From contig JAEZHJ010000175.1 of the NCBI GenBank assembly GCA_023436925.1, positions 1 through 10,971 of the forward strand: a DNA stretch of 10,971 nucleotides, in the 5' to 3' direction. Below are positions 1 to 6,920 of this stretch, piece by piece. Source of the stretch: Actinomycetes bacterium (GTDB lineage: Bacteria > Actinomycetota > Actinomycetes > Propionibacteriales > Propionibacteriaceae). The notes beneath the pieces were generated by a model. The model was given only the letters and a program-made list of their open reading frames with translations, ran no database searches and had not been told where the DNA came from. Numbering within the stretch: the stretch's first letter is position 1; each line of letters begins with the position of its first letter. The position numbers were made by a program, and so were the translations under genes.

Positions 1-124
1 GGCCAGCGCCGCGCGGGAGGCCGCCCTGACGGCCGCGGCCCGACTGCCCGAACGGGCGGAGGCCCAACCGACGATCCGGGCCCTGGTCGAGGTCGGCCAG
101 GGCCCGGTCAGCCTCGCCGACTGA
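1..124 (+). CDS. 3' end of an unidentified plus-strand gene (partial)
   Basis: The reading frame whose first full codon is at base 2 is open to a TGA at 122-124 and gives 40 residues ending in GQGPVSLAD. Third codon positions are nearly all G or C, as expected for a real gene in this genome, which is why I prefer this frame to the others. The visible part is rich in Ala, Arg and Glu and looks helical; it contains no motif I can assign to a family. The start lies outside the window. The gene converges on the FtsX permease gene, whose stop codon lies one base away. No function is proposed. Confidence 0.55.
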   Translation, partial: ASAAREAALTAAARLPERAEAQPTIRALVEVGQGPVSLAD

Positions 125-128
125 CTCA
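122..128. other. Convergent stop codons sharing the palindrome TGACTCA
   Basis: TGA at 122-124 ends the plus-strand gene and TCA at 126-128 is the TGA of the minus-strand permease, with a single C between them. There is no room here for an intergenic terminator; any termination signal must lie inside a coding region. Confidence 0.8.
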
Positions 129-2573
129 GATGTCGGCCAGCGCCTCGGTCGGCGACACCCTCGCCGCCCGCCGGCCCGGCAGCACCGAGGCCAGCGCCGC
201 AGCGAGCACCGCGATCGCCACCATGCCGAGGGTCTGCACCAGGTCGACGTGCAGGCTGAACCCGGTCACCTCCAGCGGCACGGCGATGGCGGACGCGCCC
301 AGCCAGCCGAAGAAGATCCCCGCCGCGACGCCGACCGCGACCCCGACCGCGGCCAGCAGCAGCGCCTCGACCAGCAGCATCAGCCGCAACGAACGCGCCT
401 GCAGGCCGAGCGCGCGCATCAGCGCCGACTCCCGGGCCCGCTCCAGCACCGACAGCCCCAGCGTGTTGCTGACCCCCAGCAGGGCGATCACGACCGCCAC
501 CCCGAGCAGCGCCGTGGTCACCATGAGCAGGACGCCGAGCACCGACTCCATCGCCGCCGCCTCGACCACCGTCCCGGTGGCGTAGTAGCGGTCCGGGTCG
601 ACCAGCTCGGCGACCGCGCCGGCCGCGCTGGCCGCCTGCGACCGGTCCGGCACCGACAGCCACAGCAGGGCGCCCGGGGTCGCACCGCCGAGCCGCGCCA
701 GGGTGGCGGCCGAGACCATCAGCTGCCCGGAGCCGACCAGGCTGGACTTCACCACGGTCAGCTCCAGCGTCGCGTCGCGGCCCTCGAGGAGGATCCGCTG
801 CCCGTTGGCGGCGCCCTCGGACTTCTCGGTGACCAGCACCTGGGTGTCGTCGGGCCGGGTCCGCTCGGCGCCGACCACCTGGTCGATCTCGGGCACGTAG
901 CCCACCACGCTGAGCTGGTCGTACCGCTCCTCGCCCCGGACGAAGTTGGCCTGGGCGACCGGCAGCAGGGCCCCGCCCTCGACCCCGGGGGCTTTCAACA
1001 GCCCGTCGACCAGGTCGGCCGGCAGCTGCTCGACCGGGTCCCAGCCGCCGACCTGGATGTCGACGGGACGACTGCGGTCGATCTCGCCGAGCACGGTCTG
1101 GCTGACCGTGGCGGTGCCCACCTGAAGGGTGACGATCAGGCCGACGGCGAGCATCAGCGCGGTGGCGGTGGCCGCGGCCCGCCGCGGGTTGCGCACGGCG
1201 TTCTGACCGGCCAGCCGCGGGGTCACCCCGAGGCGTCCGACGACCGCGCCCAGCCCGCGCAGCAGGGGCGGCACGAAGAGCACCGCACCGAACAGGACGC
1301 CGAGGGTGATCAGCGCACCGGCGGCGACCGCCAGCAGGATGGCGTCGTCGCCCGCGCCGAGCGCCAGGTACGCCAGCACCCCGCCGGCGGCGACCAGCAG
1401 CCCGCAGACCGCGGCCCGCACCCGTCCGGCCCGGCGCCGCTCCTCGCCTGCCGGCTCCGGCTGCAGCGCCTCCAGCGGACGGACCCGCGTCCCGCGCAGC
1501 ACGGGCAGATAGGCCGCGAGCACGGTGAGGACGACCCCGGCGAGGAAGGCGATGCCCAGGTCGGCGACCGGCAACTGGATCCCCCAGTAGAGCGAGCCGG
1601 TCAGGGCCGAGCCGACCGCAGAGAGCCCGATGCCCAGCCCGACCCCGGCGGCCGAGCCGAGCGCGCCGAGCGCCAGCGCCTCGGTGAAGTACCGCCGCCG
1701 GACCTGGCCGCCGCTGGCCCCGACCGCGCGCAGCAGGCCGATCTGGCGGCGCCGCTGGGCGAGCAGGATGGTGAACGTGTTGGCGATGGTGATCATGCCG
1801 ACCACCCCGGCCACCGCGGCGAAGGACCACAGCAGGTTGCGGAAGACGTCGAACTCGCCGGCGAGTTGGCGCACCGCCTCGGCGCGCAGGTCCGAGGCCG
1901 CCTCGACGCTCACGTCGGGCTGCCCGGTGAAGCCGGCCTGCAGGGTCGCCACCAGGTCGGCAGTGGCCCCCGGGTCGGCGGCCTTGACCAGCCAGGTGCC
2001 GGTTCCCAGCCGGGGATCCATCCCGAACAGCTCGAACTGCTCCGGCGCCACGTAGCCGGTCTGCAGGAACAGCGAGCTCGGCTCGCCGGTCAGCCCGACC
2101 ACCGTGTAGGTGCCGTCGTCACCGATTCCGGAGCCCACACTGTCCCCCAGGCCGACCCCGAGACCGGCCGCGGCGCCGCGGGTGAGGACGACCTCCCAGG
2201 CCCGCTCGGGCCAGCGCCCCTGCTCCACCTGCGACCAGCGCAGCGGCTGCGACGGCAGCCCGATCAGGGCCATCAGCGAGCTCACCGAGCCGCGCCGCAG
2301 GCTGTAGTGCGCGACCAGGCTCGGCTCGAAGGCGGCGACACCCGGCGTCGTGGACAACACGTCGGCCACCGCCTGGGACTGGTCCGCCCCGGTGGTGACG
2401 ACCACGTCGGTGGCCGCGATCGGCAGCGCCTGCTGCCGCTCCACCCCGTTCTGCTCGGTGGCGACCAGCACCGAGGAGCCGGCCATGAAGGCGACGCTGA
2501 TCGCGATCGCCACCACCGTGGCGACGAAGCGCGACGGGTGGAACCTCAGTTCCCGCACGACCTGGCGCAACAT
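126..2573 (-). CDS. ABC transporter permease with two FtsX domains (MacB/LolC-like)
   Basis: This 815-residue integral membrane protein is the permease partner of the ATPase encoded just upstream. An N-terminal helix (about residues 16-38) is followed by an extracytoplasmic MacB_PCD-like region (about 40-240) and a first FtsX domain with helices near 246-272, 296-320 and 338-358. Two or three central helices lie near 385-437 and 467-487. A second extracytoplasmic region (about 490-675) leads to a second FtsX domain with helices near 678-703, 730-755 and 778-800. The cytoplasmic coupling segment occurs twice, as RRRQIGLLRAVGAS (274-287) and RARESALMRALGLQ (712-725), so the protein is an internal duplication. 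The start is the ATG at 2573, whose A is the last base of the ATPase stop (TGATG), implying translational coupling; only a weak GGAAG lies 11 nt upstream. Members of this family power export or extraction of lipids, peptides or drugs without forming a classical channel. The substrate cannot be deduced here. Confidence 0.93.
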   Translation of the reverse strand: MLRQVVRELRFHPSRFVATVVAIAISVAFMAGSSVLVATEQNGVERQQALPIAATDVVVTTGADQSQAVADVLSTTPGVAAFEPSLVAHYSLRRGSVSSLMALIGLPSQPLRWSQVEQGRWPERAWEVVLTRGAAAGLGVGLGDSVGSGIGDDGTYTVVGLTGEPSSLFLQTGYVAPEQFELFGMDPRLGTGTWLVKAADPGATADLVATLQAGFTGQPDVSVEAASDLRAEAVRQLAGEFDVFRNLLWSFAAVAGVVGMITIANTFTILLAQRRRQIGLLRAVGASGGQVRRRYFTEALALGALGSAAGVGLGIGLSAVGSALTGSLYWGIQLPVADLGIAFLAGVVLTVLAAYLPVLRGTRVRPLEALQPEPAGEERRRAGRVRAAVCGLLVAAGGVLAYLALGAGDDAILLAVAAGALITLGVLFGAVLFVPPLLRGLGAVVGRLGVTPRLAGQNAVRNPRRAAATATALMLAVGLIVTLQVGTATVSQTVLGEIDRSRPVDIQVGGWDPVEQLPADLVDGLLKAPGVEGGALLPVAQANFVRGEERYDQLSVVGYVPEIDQVVGAERTRPDDTQVLVTEKSEGAANGQRILLEGRDATLELTVVKSSLVGSGQLMVSAATLARLGGATPGALLWLSVPDRSQAASAAGAVAELVDPDRYYATGTVVEAAAMESVLGVLLMVTTALLGVAVVIALLGVSNTLGLSVLERARESALMRALGLQARSLRLMLLVEALLLAAVGVAVGVAAGIFFGWLGASAIAVPLEVTGFSLHVDLVQTLGMVAIAVLAAALASVLPGRRAARVSPTEALADI

Positions 2574-3328
2574 CAGGCGGCCAGCTTCCGCAGCGCCGCG
2601 GCGACGGTGTCGGCGGTGGGGTTGGCCTGGTCGTCGACCAACCGGCCGTCGGACAGGATCAGCGCCCGATCGGCGAAGGCCGCCGCGTTCGGGTCGTGGG
2701 TGACCATCACGATGGTCTGCCCGAGCTCGGTGCTGGCGCGTCGCAGGTGGCTGAGCAGCTCGGTGCCGGTCCGGGAGTCGAGCGCCCCGGTCGGCTCGTC
2801 GGCGAAGAGCACCTGCGGCCGGGTGATCAGCGCCCGCGCGATCGCCACCCGCTGCTGCTGGCCCCCGGAGAGCTGGGACGGCAGGTGGCTCAACCGGTCA
2901 CCCAGTCGCAGCGAGGCGACCAGGTCCTCGAAGTGCCCCCGGTCCACCTTCCGTCCGGCCAGGTCGAGAGGCAGCACGATGTTCTCCCGGGCAGTCAGCG
3001 TGGGCAGCAGGTTGAAGGCCTGGAAGACGAACCCGACGTGGTCGCGCCGCACCCGCGTGAGCCGGCGGTCGTCCAGGCCGGTGATCTCGGTCCCGCCCAG
3101 CCAGACCTGGCCCGCGGTCGGCCGGTCGAGCCCGGCCAGGCAGTGCATCAGGGTCGACTTGCCGGAGCCGGAGGGCCCCATGATGGCGGTGAAGGAGCCG
3201 CGCGCGAAGGCCACGTCCACCCCGGCGAGGGCGTGGACGGCCGCCTCCCCCGACCCGTAGGTCTTGGTGAGGCCGGCAGCGGCGGCGATGGTGTCGGAAT
3301 CGGTCAGGGCAGGCAGGGTCGCAGTCAC
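2573..3328 (-). CDS. ABC transporter ATP-binding protein, MacB/LolD type
   Basis: This 251-residue cytoplasmic ATPase energises the FtsX-type permease encoded next to it. All nucleotide-binding motifs are intact: Walker A GPSGSGKS (residues 51-58), Q-loop Gln103 in VFQAFNLLP, signature LSGGQQQR (153-160), Walker B VLFADEP (173-179) followed by TGALD, and the switch His211 in VTHD. The run GFVFQAFNLLPTLTARENI and the TGALD D-loop are typical of the LolD/MacB/FtsE group rather than of importer ATPases. The start is a GTG at 3326-3328. It is chosen because a TAGCGT -10 box ends six bases before it, the arrangement of a leaderless mRNA, and because no Shine-Dalgarno is seen. Its stop overlaps the permease start by one base, so the two genes form an operon. 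The first 14 or so residues are an extension ahead of the ABC domain. Confidence 0.95.
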   Translation of the reverse strand: MTATLPALTDSDTIAAAAGLTKTYGSGEAAVHALAGVDVAFARGSFTAIMGPSGSGKSTLMHCLAGLDRPTAGQVWLGGTEITGLDDRRLTRVRRDHVGFVFQAFNLLPTLTARENIVLPLDLAGRKVDRGHFEDLVASLRLGDRLSHLPSQLSGGQQQRVAIARALITRPQVLFADEPTGALDSRTGTELLSHLRRASTELGQTIVMVTHDPNAAAFADRALILSDGRLVDDQANPTADTVAAALRKLAA

Positions 3329-3340
3329 GGTCCAACGCTA
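3329..3340 (-). promoter_or_regulatory. Leaderless promoter of the MacB-type ABC operon
   Basis: On the minus strand the sequence TAGCGT (3340-3335) is followed by six bases and then the GTG start at 3328. TANNNT is the usual actinobacterial -10 consensus, and this spacing puts the transcription start at or next to the first base of the start codon. I see no convincing -35 hexamer. Transcript mapping has not been done; the call is from sequence only. Confidence 0.6.
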
Positions 3341-3346
3341 GGAACC

Positions 3347-3358
3347 GCGCAGCTGCGC
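3347..3358. promoter_or_regulatory. 12-bp GC palindrome upstream of the ABC operon -10 box
   Basis: GCGCAGCTGCGC is a perfect 12-bp palindrome. It sits about 19-30 bp upstream of the predicted start point of the ABC operon, in the -35/-10 spacer region, where a bound repressor could block RNA polymerase. Its all-GC arms make chance occurrence more likely in this genome, so it is only a weak operator candidate. Confidence 0.25.
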
Positions 3359-3386
3359 CGCGATGGTGACCGCTGGACACCCTGGC

Positions 3387-3400
3387 TAGTGCTGGCACTA
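3387..3400. promoter_or_regulatory. Operator-like palindrome TAGTGC-TG-GCACTA
   Basis: Perfect 6-bp arms TAGTGC and GCACTA are separated by TG, near the middle of the 120-bp divergent promoter region. The centre is about 55 bp upstream of the predicted sdaA start point and about 65 bp upstream of the predicted ABC-operon start point. The arms contain A and T in a region otherwise made almost wholly of G and C, which argues against chance. The shape suits a dimeric helix-turn-helix or ribbon-helix-helix regulator. No regulator gene is present in the window, so the binding protein is unknown. Confidence 0.45.
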
Positions 3401-3436
3401 CCACCGCCGGCAGCCCCCGGACCCGGCCGGTCGGAC

Positions 3437-3448
3437 TAAGGTCGGGGG
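3437..3448 (+). promoter_or_regulatory. Leaderless promoter of sdaA
   Basis: TAAGGT (3437-3442) is followed by exactly six bases (CGGGGG) and the ATG of sdaA. The G-run touches the start codon directly, so it cannot act as a Shine-Dalgarno. The arrangement points to transcription starting at or beside the A of ATG. No clear -35 element is seen. Confidence 0.6.
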
Positions 3449-4822
3449 ATGGCGTTGAGCGTCTTCGAGCTGTTCCGGGTGGGCATCGGGCCGTCGTCCT
3501 CCCACACCGTCGGGCCGATGCGCGCCGCCGGACTCTTCCTCGCCTCGCTGCGGACGGACGGCGTGCTGCCCCGGGTCGCTGCCGTCCGGGTCGAGCTGTT
3601 CGGCTCCCTGGGCGCCACCGGCCACGGCCACGGCAGCGTCGGTGCCGTCGTCCTGGGCCTGCTCGGCCACAGCCCGGAGACCGTCGACCCGCGCGCCTGC
3701 GGGGCCGCCGTCGCGCAGGTCCGCAGCGGCCGCCGGCTCGGCCTGCCGGACGGCCCCGAGATCGGCTTCGACCCGGACGAGGACATCGTCCTGCACCGCC
3801 GCCGGTCGCTGCCCGTCCACTCCAACGGCATGGTCTTCACCGCCCGGGACGGCACCGGCGCGGAGCTGTCCTGCCGCACCTACTACTCGGTGGGCGGCGG
3901 GTTCGTCGTCGACGACCGGGTCACCGGCACGGACCGGATCGTCCCCGACCCGACGCCGGTCGCCTACCCGTTCGCCAGCGGCGCGGAACTGCTGGAGCGC
4001 TGCGCCGAGACCGGCTTCTCGATCGCGCGGCTGGTGCGCGAGAACGAGCACTCCTGGCGCACCGACGACCAGATCGACGCCGACCTGCTGCACCTGTGGG
4101 AGGTGATGCAGGAGTGCATCGGCAACGGGCTCTCGACCGAGGGCCTGCTGCCGGGCGGGCTGCGGGTGCGGCGCCGGGCCCCCGAGTTGCTGCACCGCCT
4201 CGAGGTCGAGGGCGATGACGGCGACCCGCTGCGCGGCATGGACTGGATCACCCTGTACGCGCTCGCCGTCAACGAGGAGAACGCCTCCGGCGGCCGGGTG
4301 GTCACCGCACCGACGAACGGGGCGGCCGGAGTGATCCCGGCGGTGCTCAAGTACTACACCGAGTTCGTCCCCGGTGCCGGGCGGCGCGGGATCGTCAGGT
4401 TCCTGCTCACGGCCGGCGCGATCGGCGCGATCATCAAGGAGAACGCCTCGATCTCGGGCGCCGAGGTGGGCTGCCAGGGTGAGATCGGGGCGGCCTGCTC
4501 GATGGCGGCGGCCGGGATGGCCGCCGTCCTGGGCGGCACCCCGGCACAGGTGGAGAACGCCGCCGAGATCGGCATGGAGCACAACCTGGGCCTGACCTGC
4601 GACCCGGTCGGCGGACTCGTCCAGATCCCCTGCATCGAGCGGAACGCGATCGCGGCGGTGAAGGCGATCACCGCGGCCCGGACGGCGCTGCGCGGCGACG
4701 GCGTCCACATCGTCTCCTTCGACAACGTGCTGAAGACGATGCGCCAGACCGGCAAGGACATGAGCGTGAAGTACAAGGAAACGGCGCGCGGCGGACTGGC
4801 TGTCAACGTCATCGAGTGCTGA
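3449..4822 (+). CDS. sdaA: L-serine ammonia-lyase (L-serine dehydratase), single-chain iron-sulfur type
   Basis: This cytoplasmic enzyme deaminates L-serine to pyruvate and ammonia using an oxygen-sensitive [4Fe-4S] cluster instead of pyridoxal phosphate. At 457 residues it has the normal length of the single-chain (type 2) form. The N-terminal beta domain opens with FELFRVGIGPSSSHTVGPM, the family signature (GPSSSHTVGPM at 14-24). The C-terminal catalytic domain carries NEENASGG, TAPTNGAAGVIPAV and ENASISGAEVGCQGE. The three cluster cysteines are Cys342 (VGCQGE), Cys384 (LTCDP) and Cys395 (IPCIE), one residue off the ligands known for the Legionella pneumophila enzyme. The last residue is Cys457, matching the C-terminal tail cysteine that caps the fourth iron in that structure. 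The ATG at 3449 is set by the leaderless promoter. The gene stands alone, divergent from the ABC operon and 30 bp ahead of the GH10 gene, which appears to have its own promoter. Confidence 0.97.
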   Translation: MALSVFELFRVGIGPSSSHTVGPMRAAGLFLASLRTDGVLPRVAAVRVELFGSLGATGHGHGSVGAVVLGLLGHSPETVDPRACGAAVAQVRSGRRLGLPDGPEIGFDPDEDIVLHRRRSLPVHSNGMVFTARDGTGAELSCRTYYSVGGGFVVDDRVTGTDRIVPDPTPVAYPFASGAELLERCAETGFSIARLVRENEHSWRTDDQIDADLLHLWEVMQECIGNGLSTEGLLPGGLRVRRRAPELLHRLEVEGDDGDPLRGMDWITLYALAVNEENASGGRVVTAPTNGAAGVIPAVLKYYTEFVPGAGRRGIVRFLLTAGAIGAIIKENASISGAEVGCQGEIGAACSMAAAGMAAVLGGTPAQVENAAEIGMEHNLGLTCDPVGGLVQIPCIERNAIAAVKAITAARTALRGDGVHIVSFDNVLKTMRQTGKDMSVKYKETARGGLAVNVIEC

Positions 4823-4840
4823 TGATCGCCCCGCAATGCC

Positions 4841-4852
4841 TAGAGTTGGGCC
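4841..4852 (+). promoter_or_regulatory. Leaderless promoter of the GH10 gene
   Basis: TAGAGT (4841-4846), six bases (TGGGCC), then the ATG at 4853. It lies in the 30-bp gap after the sdaA stop, so the glycosidase probably has its own transcript even if there is read-through from sdaA. There is no Shine-Dalgarno at normal spacing and no clear -35 element. Confidence 0.6.
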
Positions 4853-6100
4853 ATGGATCACGCATCGGTGCCTGACTGGACCTTCAGCCACCGCCTCGGC
4901 GAGGCGGTTCTCACCCTCACCGACCCGGCCGGGCAGCCCCTGGTCGACACCGAGGTGGTCGTGGCGCAGCAGCGGCACGCCTTCGGCTTCGGCAACATCG
5001 GTTTCGACCTGATCGGCCTGGCCAACGGCCAGCCCGAGGAAGGCGACGAGGAACTCGCCGGGCGGTACCTCGAGCTGTTCAACACCGCGACGCTGCCCTT
5101 CTACTGGGGCACCTTCGAGCCGACCCGCGGCCACCCGCGCACCGAGGCCCTGCTGAACACCGCCCGCTGGTTCGCCGAGCGCGGGGTCGCGCTGAAGGGC
5201 CACCCGCTGATGTGGCACACCGTGCAGCCCGGCTGGCTGCTCGACCTGGAGATCGATGAGATCGAGCGGCTCCAGCGGGAGCGGATCCGGCGCGAGGTCG
5301 CCGACTTCGCGGGCCTGATCGACACCTGGGACGCGATCAACGAGGTCGTGATCATGCCGGTGTTCACGGCCGAGGACAACGGCATCACCAGGTTCGCCCG
5401 CGCCAGGGGCCGGTTCGCCGCGATCCGGCTCGCCTTCGAGGAGGCCCGGGCCACCAACCCCGCGGTGAAGCTGCTGATCAACGACTTCGACCTCTCCTCG
5501 GCCTACGAGTGCCTGATCGAGGGCATGCTCGAGGCCGGGATCGCTATCGATGCGATCGGCCTGCAGACCCACATGCACCAGGGCTACAAGGGGGAGGCGT
5601 ACCTGCTCGCGGTGGCCGACCGGTTCGCCCGGTACGGTCTCCCGCTGCACTTCACCGAGACCTCGCTGGTCTCGGGCGAGCTGATGCCGCCGCACATCGT
5701 CGACCTGAACGACTACCAGGTCGACTCCTGGCCCAGCACGCCGGAAGGCGAGGAGCGCCAGGCAGAGGAGATGGTGCGGCACTACCGCAGCCTGGTCGGC
5801 CACCCCGCGGTCGAGACGATCACCTACTGGGGGATGAGCGACCGGGGCGCCTGGCTGGGGGCGCCGATCGGCCTGCTGCGGGCCGACGGCTCGCCGAAGC
5901 CGTCCTTCCACGCCCTGCGCCAGTTGGTGAAGGGCGACTGGTGGCTCTCGCCGACCACGCTGCGCACGGATCAGGCGGGCCAGGTGACGGTGACCGGCTA
6001 CGCCGGCGACTACACCGTCGGACGCCCGGGCGGCGCGACCACCGGCTTCAGCCTCACCCGGGGCGGGGCGGACGCGGTGAGCCTGCCACTGCAGGGCTGA
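4853..6100 (+). CDS. Glycoside hydrolase family 10 protein (endo-1,4-beta-xylanase-like), no signal peptide
   Basis: This 415-residue protein has a GH10 TIM barrel. Visible GH10 landmarks are KGHPLMWH (115-122), WDAINE with the acid/base Glu164, LQTHMHQ (237-243), HFTETS with the nucleophile Glu269, and TYWGMSD (Trp326). The 105-residue spacing of the two catalytic glutamates is normal for a retaining GH10 enzyme. Residues 1-45 (LTDPAGQPLVDTEVVVAQQRHAFGFG) form a beta-strand-rich lead-in seen in many non-secreted GH10 relatives. A beta-rich tail follows the barrel from about residue 355. There is no hydrophobic signal sequence and no lipobox, so the enzyme should stay in the cytoplasm and may act on short imported xylo-oligosaccharides or aryl glycosides rather than polymeric xylan; that is inference. 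No sugar transporter or other glycosidase is nearby. The ATG is supported by the TAGAGT-N6 leaderless promoter. The stop is 7 bp from the convergent permease stop. Confidence 0.92.
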   Translation: MDHASVPDWTFSHRLGEAVLTLTDPAGQPLVDTEVVVAQQRHAFGFGNIGFDLIGLANGQPEEGDEELAGRYLELFNTATLPFYWGTFEPTRGHPRTEALLNTARWFAERGVALKGHPLMWHTVQPGWLLDLEIDEIERLQRERIRREVADFAGLIDTWDAINEVVIMPVFTAEDNGITRFARARGRFAAIRLAFEEARATNPAVKLLINDFDLSSAYECLIEGMLEAGIAIDAIGLQTHMHQGYKGEAYLLAVADRFARYGLPLHFTETSLVSGELMPPHIVDLNDYQVDSWPSTPEGEERQAEEMVRHYRSLVGHPAVETITYWGMSDRGAWLGAPIGLLRADGSPKPSFHALRQLVKGDWWLSPTTLRTDQAGQVTVTGYAGDYTVGRPGGATTGFSLTRGGADAVSLPLQG

Positions 6101-6107
6101 CGCCGCC

Positions 6108-6920
6108 TCAGCGCAGGAAGAGGGAACGCAGCCGGCGGGTGGTGAACCCGATCCCGGCGACCGACATCACCACGAAGTAGGTGACGTGGACCAGGGTGCT
6201 GGTGTCGAAGTGCCCGACCGAGAGCTGACGCATCAGTTCGACGCCGTGCCACAGCGGCAGTGCCATCACGAACCACTGCACCGCCTCGGGGAAGACGGTG
6301 ATCGGGAACAGGGTGGCGGAGAACATGAACATCGGCAGCAGCGCGATGTTCACCCACTCCATCTGCTGGAAGGTCTCGAAGTAGCTGGTCACCGCCATCC
6401 CGAGGGCGGCGAAGCCGAGCGCGATCAGCAGCGCCACCGGGATCATCGCCAGTGCCCACCACGAGGTCGCCAGCCCCAACACCGCGATCACGACCGTGAA
6501 CCCGATCGCGTACAGGAAGCCGCGGAACAGCGCCATGAAGATCTCGCCCAGCGCCACGTCCAGCGGACCCATCGAGGTGGCCAGCATGCCCTGGTAGAGC
6601 TTGGCGAACTTCAGCTTGAAGAAGACGTTCCAGGTCGAGTCGTAGATCGCCCCGTTCATCGCCGAGGTGGCCAGCAGGGCCGGGGCGATGAAGGCGGCGT
6701 AGGCGATCGGCTGTCCGCCGGGGCCGGTCACCTCGCCGATCAGCTGGCCCAGCCCGAAGCCCATCGCCAGCAGGTAGAAGACCGGCTCGAAGAATCCGGA
6801 CAGGATCACGACCCAGTTCTGGCTGCGGATCACCCGGAACCCGCGCTCGACCACCGCGCGGGCGTTGCCCGAGGAGTTGGCCGCGATCCACGCCCCGACC
6901 GGACGCTGCGTGGTGCTCAC
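6108..6920 (-). CDS. ABC-2 type transporter permease, second of pair
   Basis: This 270-residue polytopic membrane protein has about six helices (near 38-60, 76-92, 125-150, 155-178, 188-212 and 243-262). It belongs to the ABC-2/NodJ/DrrB family, seen in EPVFYLLAMGFGLGQLI (45-61) and in the late motif MFMFSATLFPITVFPEAVQWFVMALPLWHG. The start is the GTG at 6918-6920: it overlaps the TGA of the upstream permease as GTGA (4 bp) and has a perfect AGGAGG eight bases before it. The frame stays open far upstream, to about 7676, but that stretch lies antisense-frame inside the upstream permease gene and has no transporter character. It is last in a three-gene operon and closely resembles the permease before it, so the two probably form a heterodimeric channel for the single ATPase. 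Substrate unknown; drug, lipid or lipo-oligosaccharide export is typical of the family. Confidence 0.93.
   Translation of the reverse strand: MSTTQRPVGAWIAANSSGNARAVVERGFRVIRSQNWVVILSGFFEPVFYLLAMGFGLGQLIGEVTGPGGQPIAYAAFIAPALLATSAMNGAIYDSTWNVFFKLKFAKLYQGMLATSMGPLDVALGEIFMALFRGFLYAIGFTVVIAVLGLATSWWALAMIPVALLIALGFAALGMAVTSYFETFQQMEWVNIALLPMFMFSATLFPITVFPEAVQWFVMALPLWHGVELMRQLSVGHFDTSTLVHVTYFVVMSVAGIGFTTRRLRSLFLR

Noticed and set aside
249..3260. A 1003-codon plus-strand open frame, rich in Gln, Arg, Gly and His
   Set aside because: It is antisense to two well-recognised ABC genes and has the low-complexity composition typical of non-coding frames in GC-rich DNA. No motif, promoter or Shine-Dalgarno supports it.
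3443..3448. The CGGGGG run before sdaA as a Shine-Dalgarno
   Set aside because: It directly abuts the ATG with no spacer, so it cannot position a ribosome in the usual way; it is the six-base -10-to-start spacer instead.
3398..5911. An 837-codon minus-strand open frame
   Set aside because: It runs antisense through sdaA and the GH10 gene, both with intact family motifs. Its translation is a biased Arg/Gly/Val/His-rich composition with no domain.
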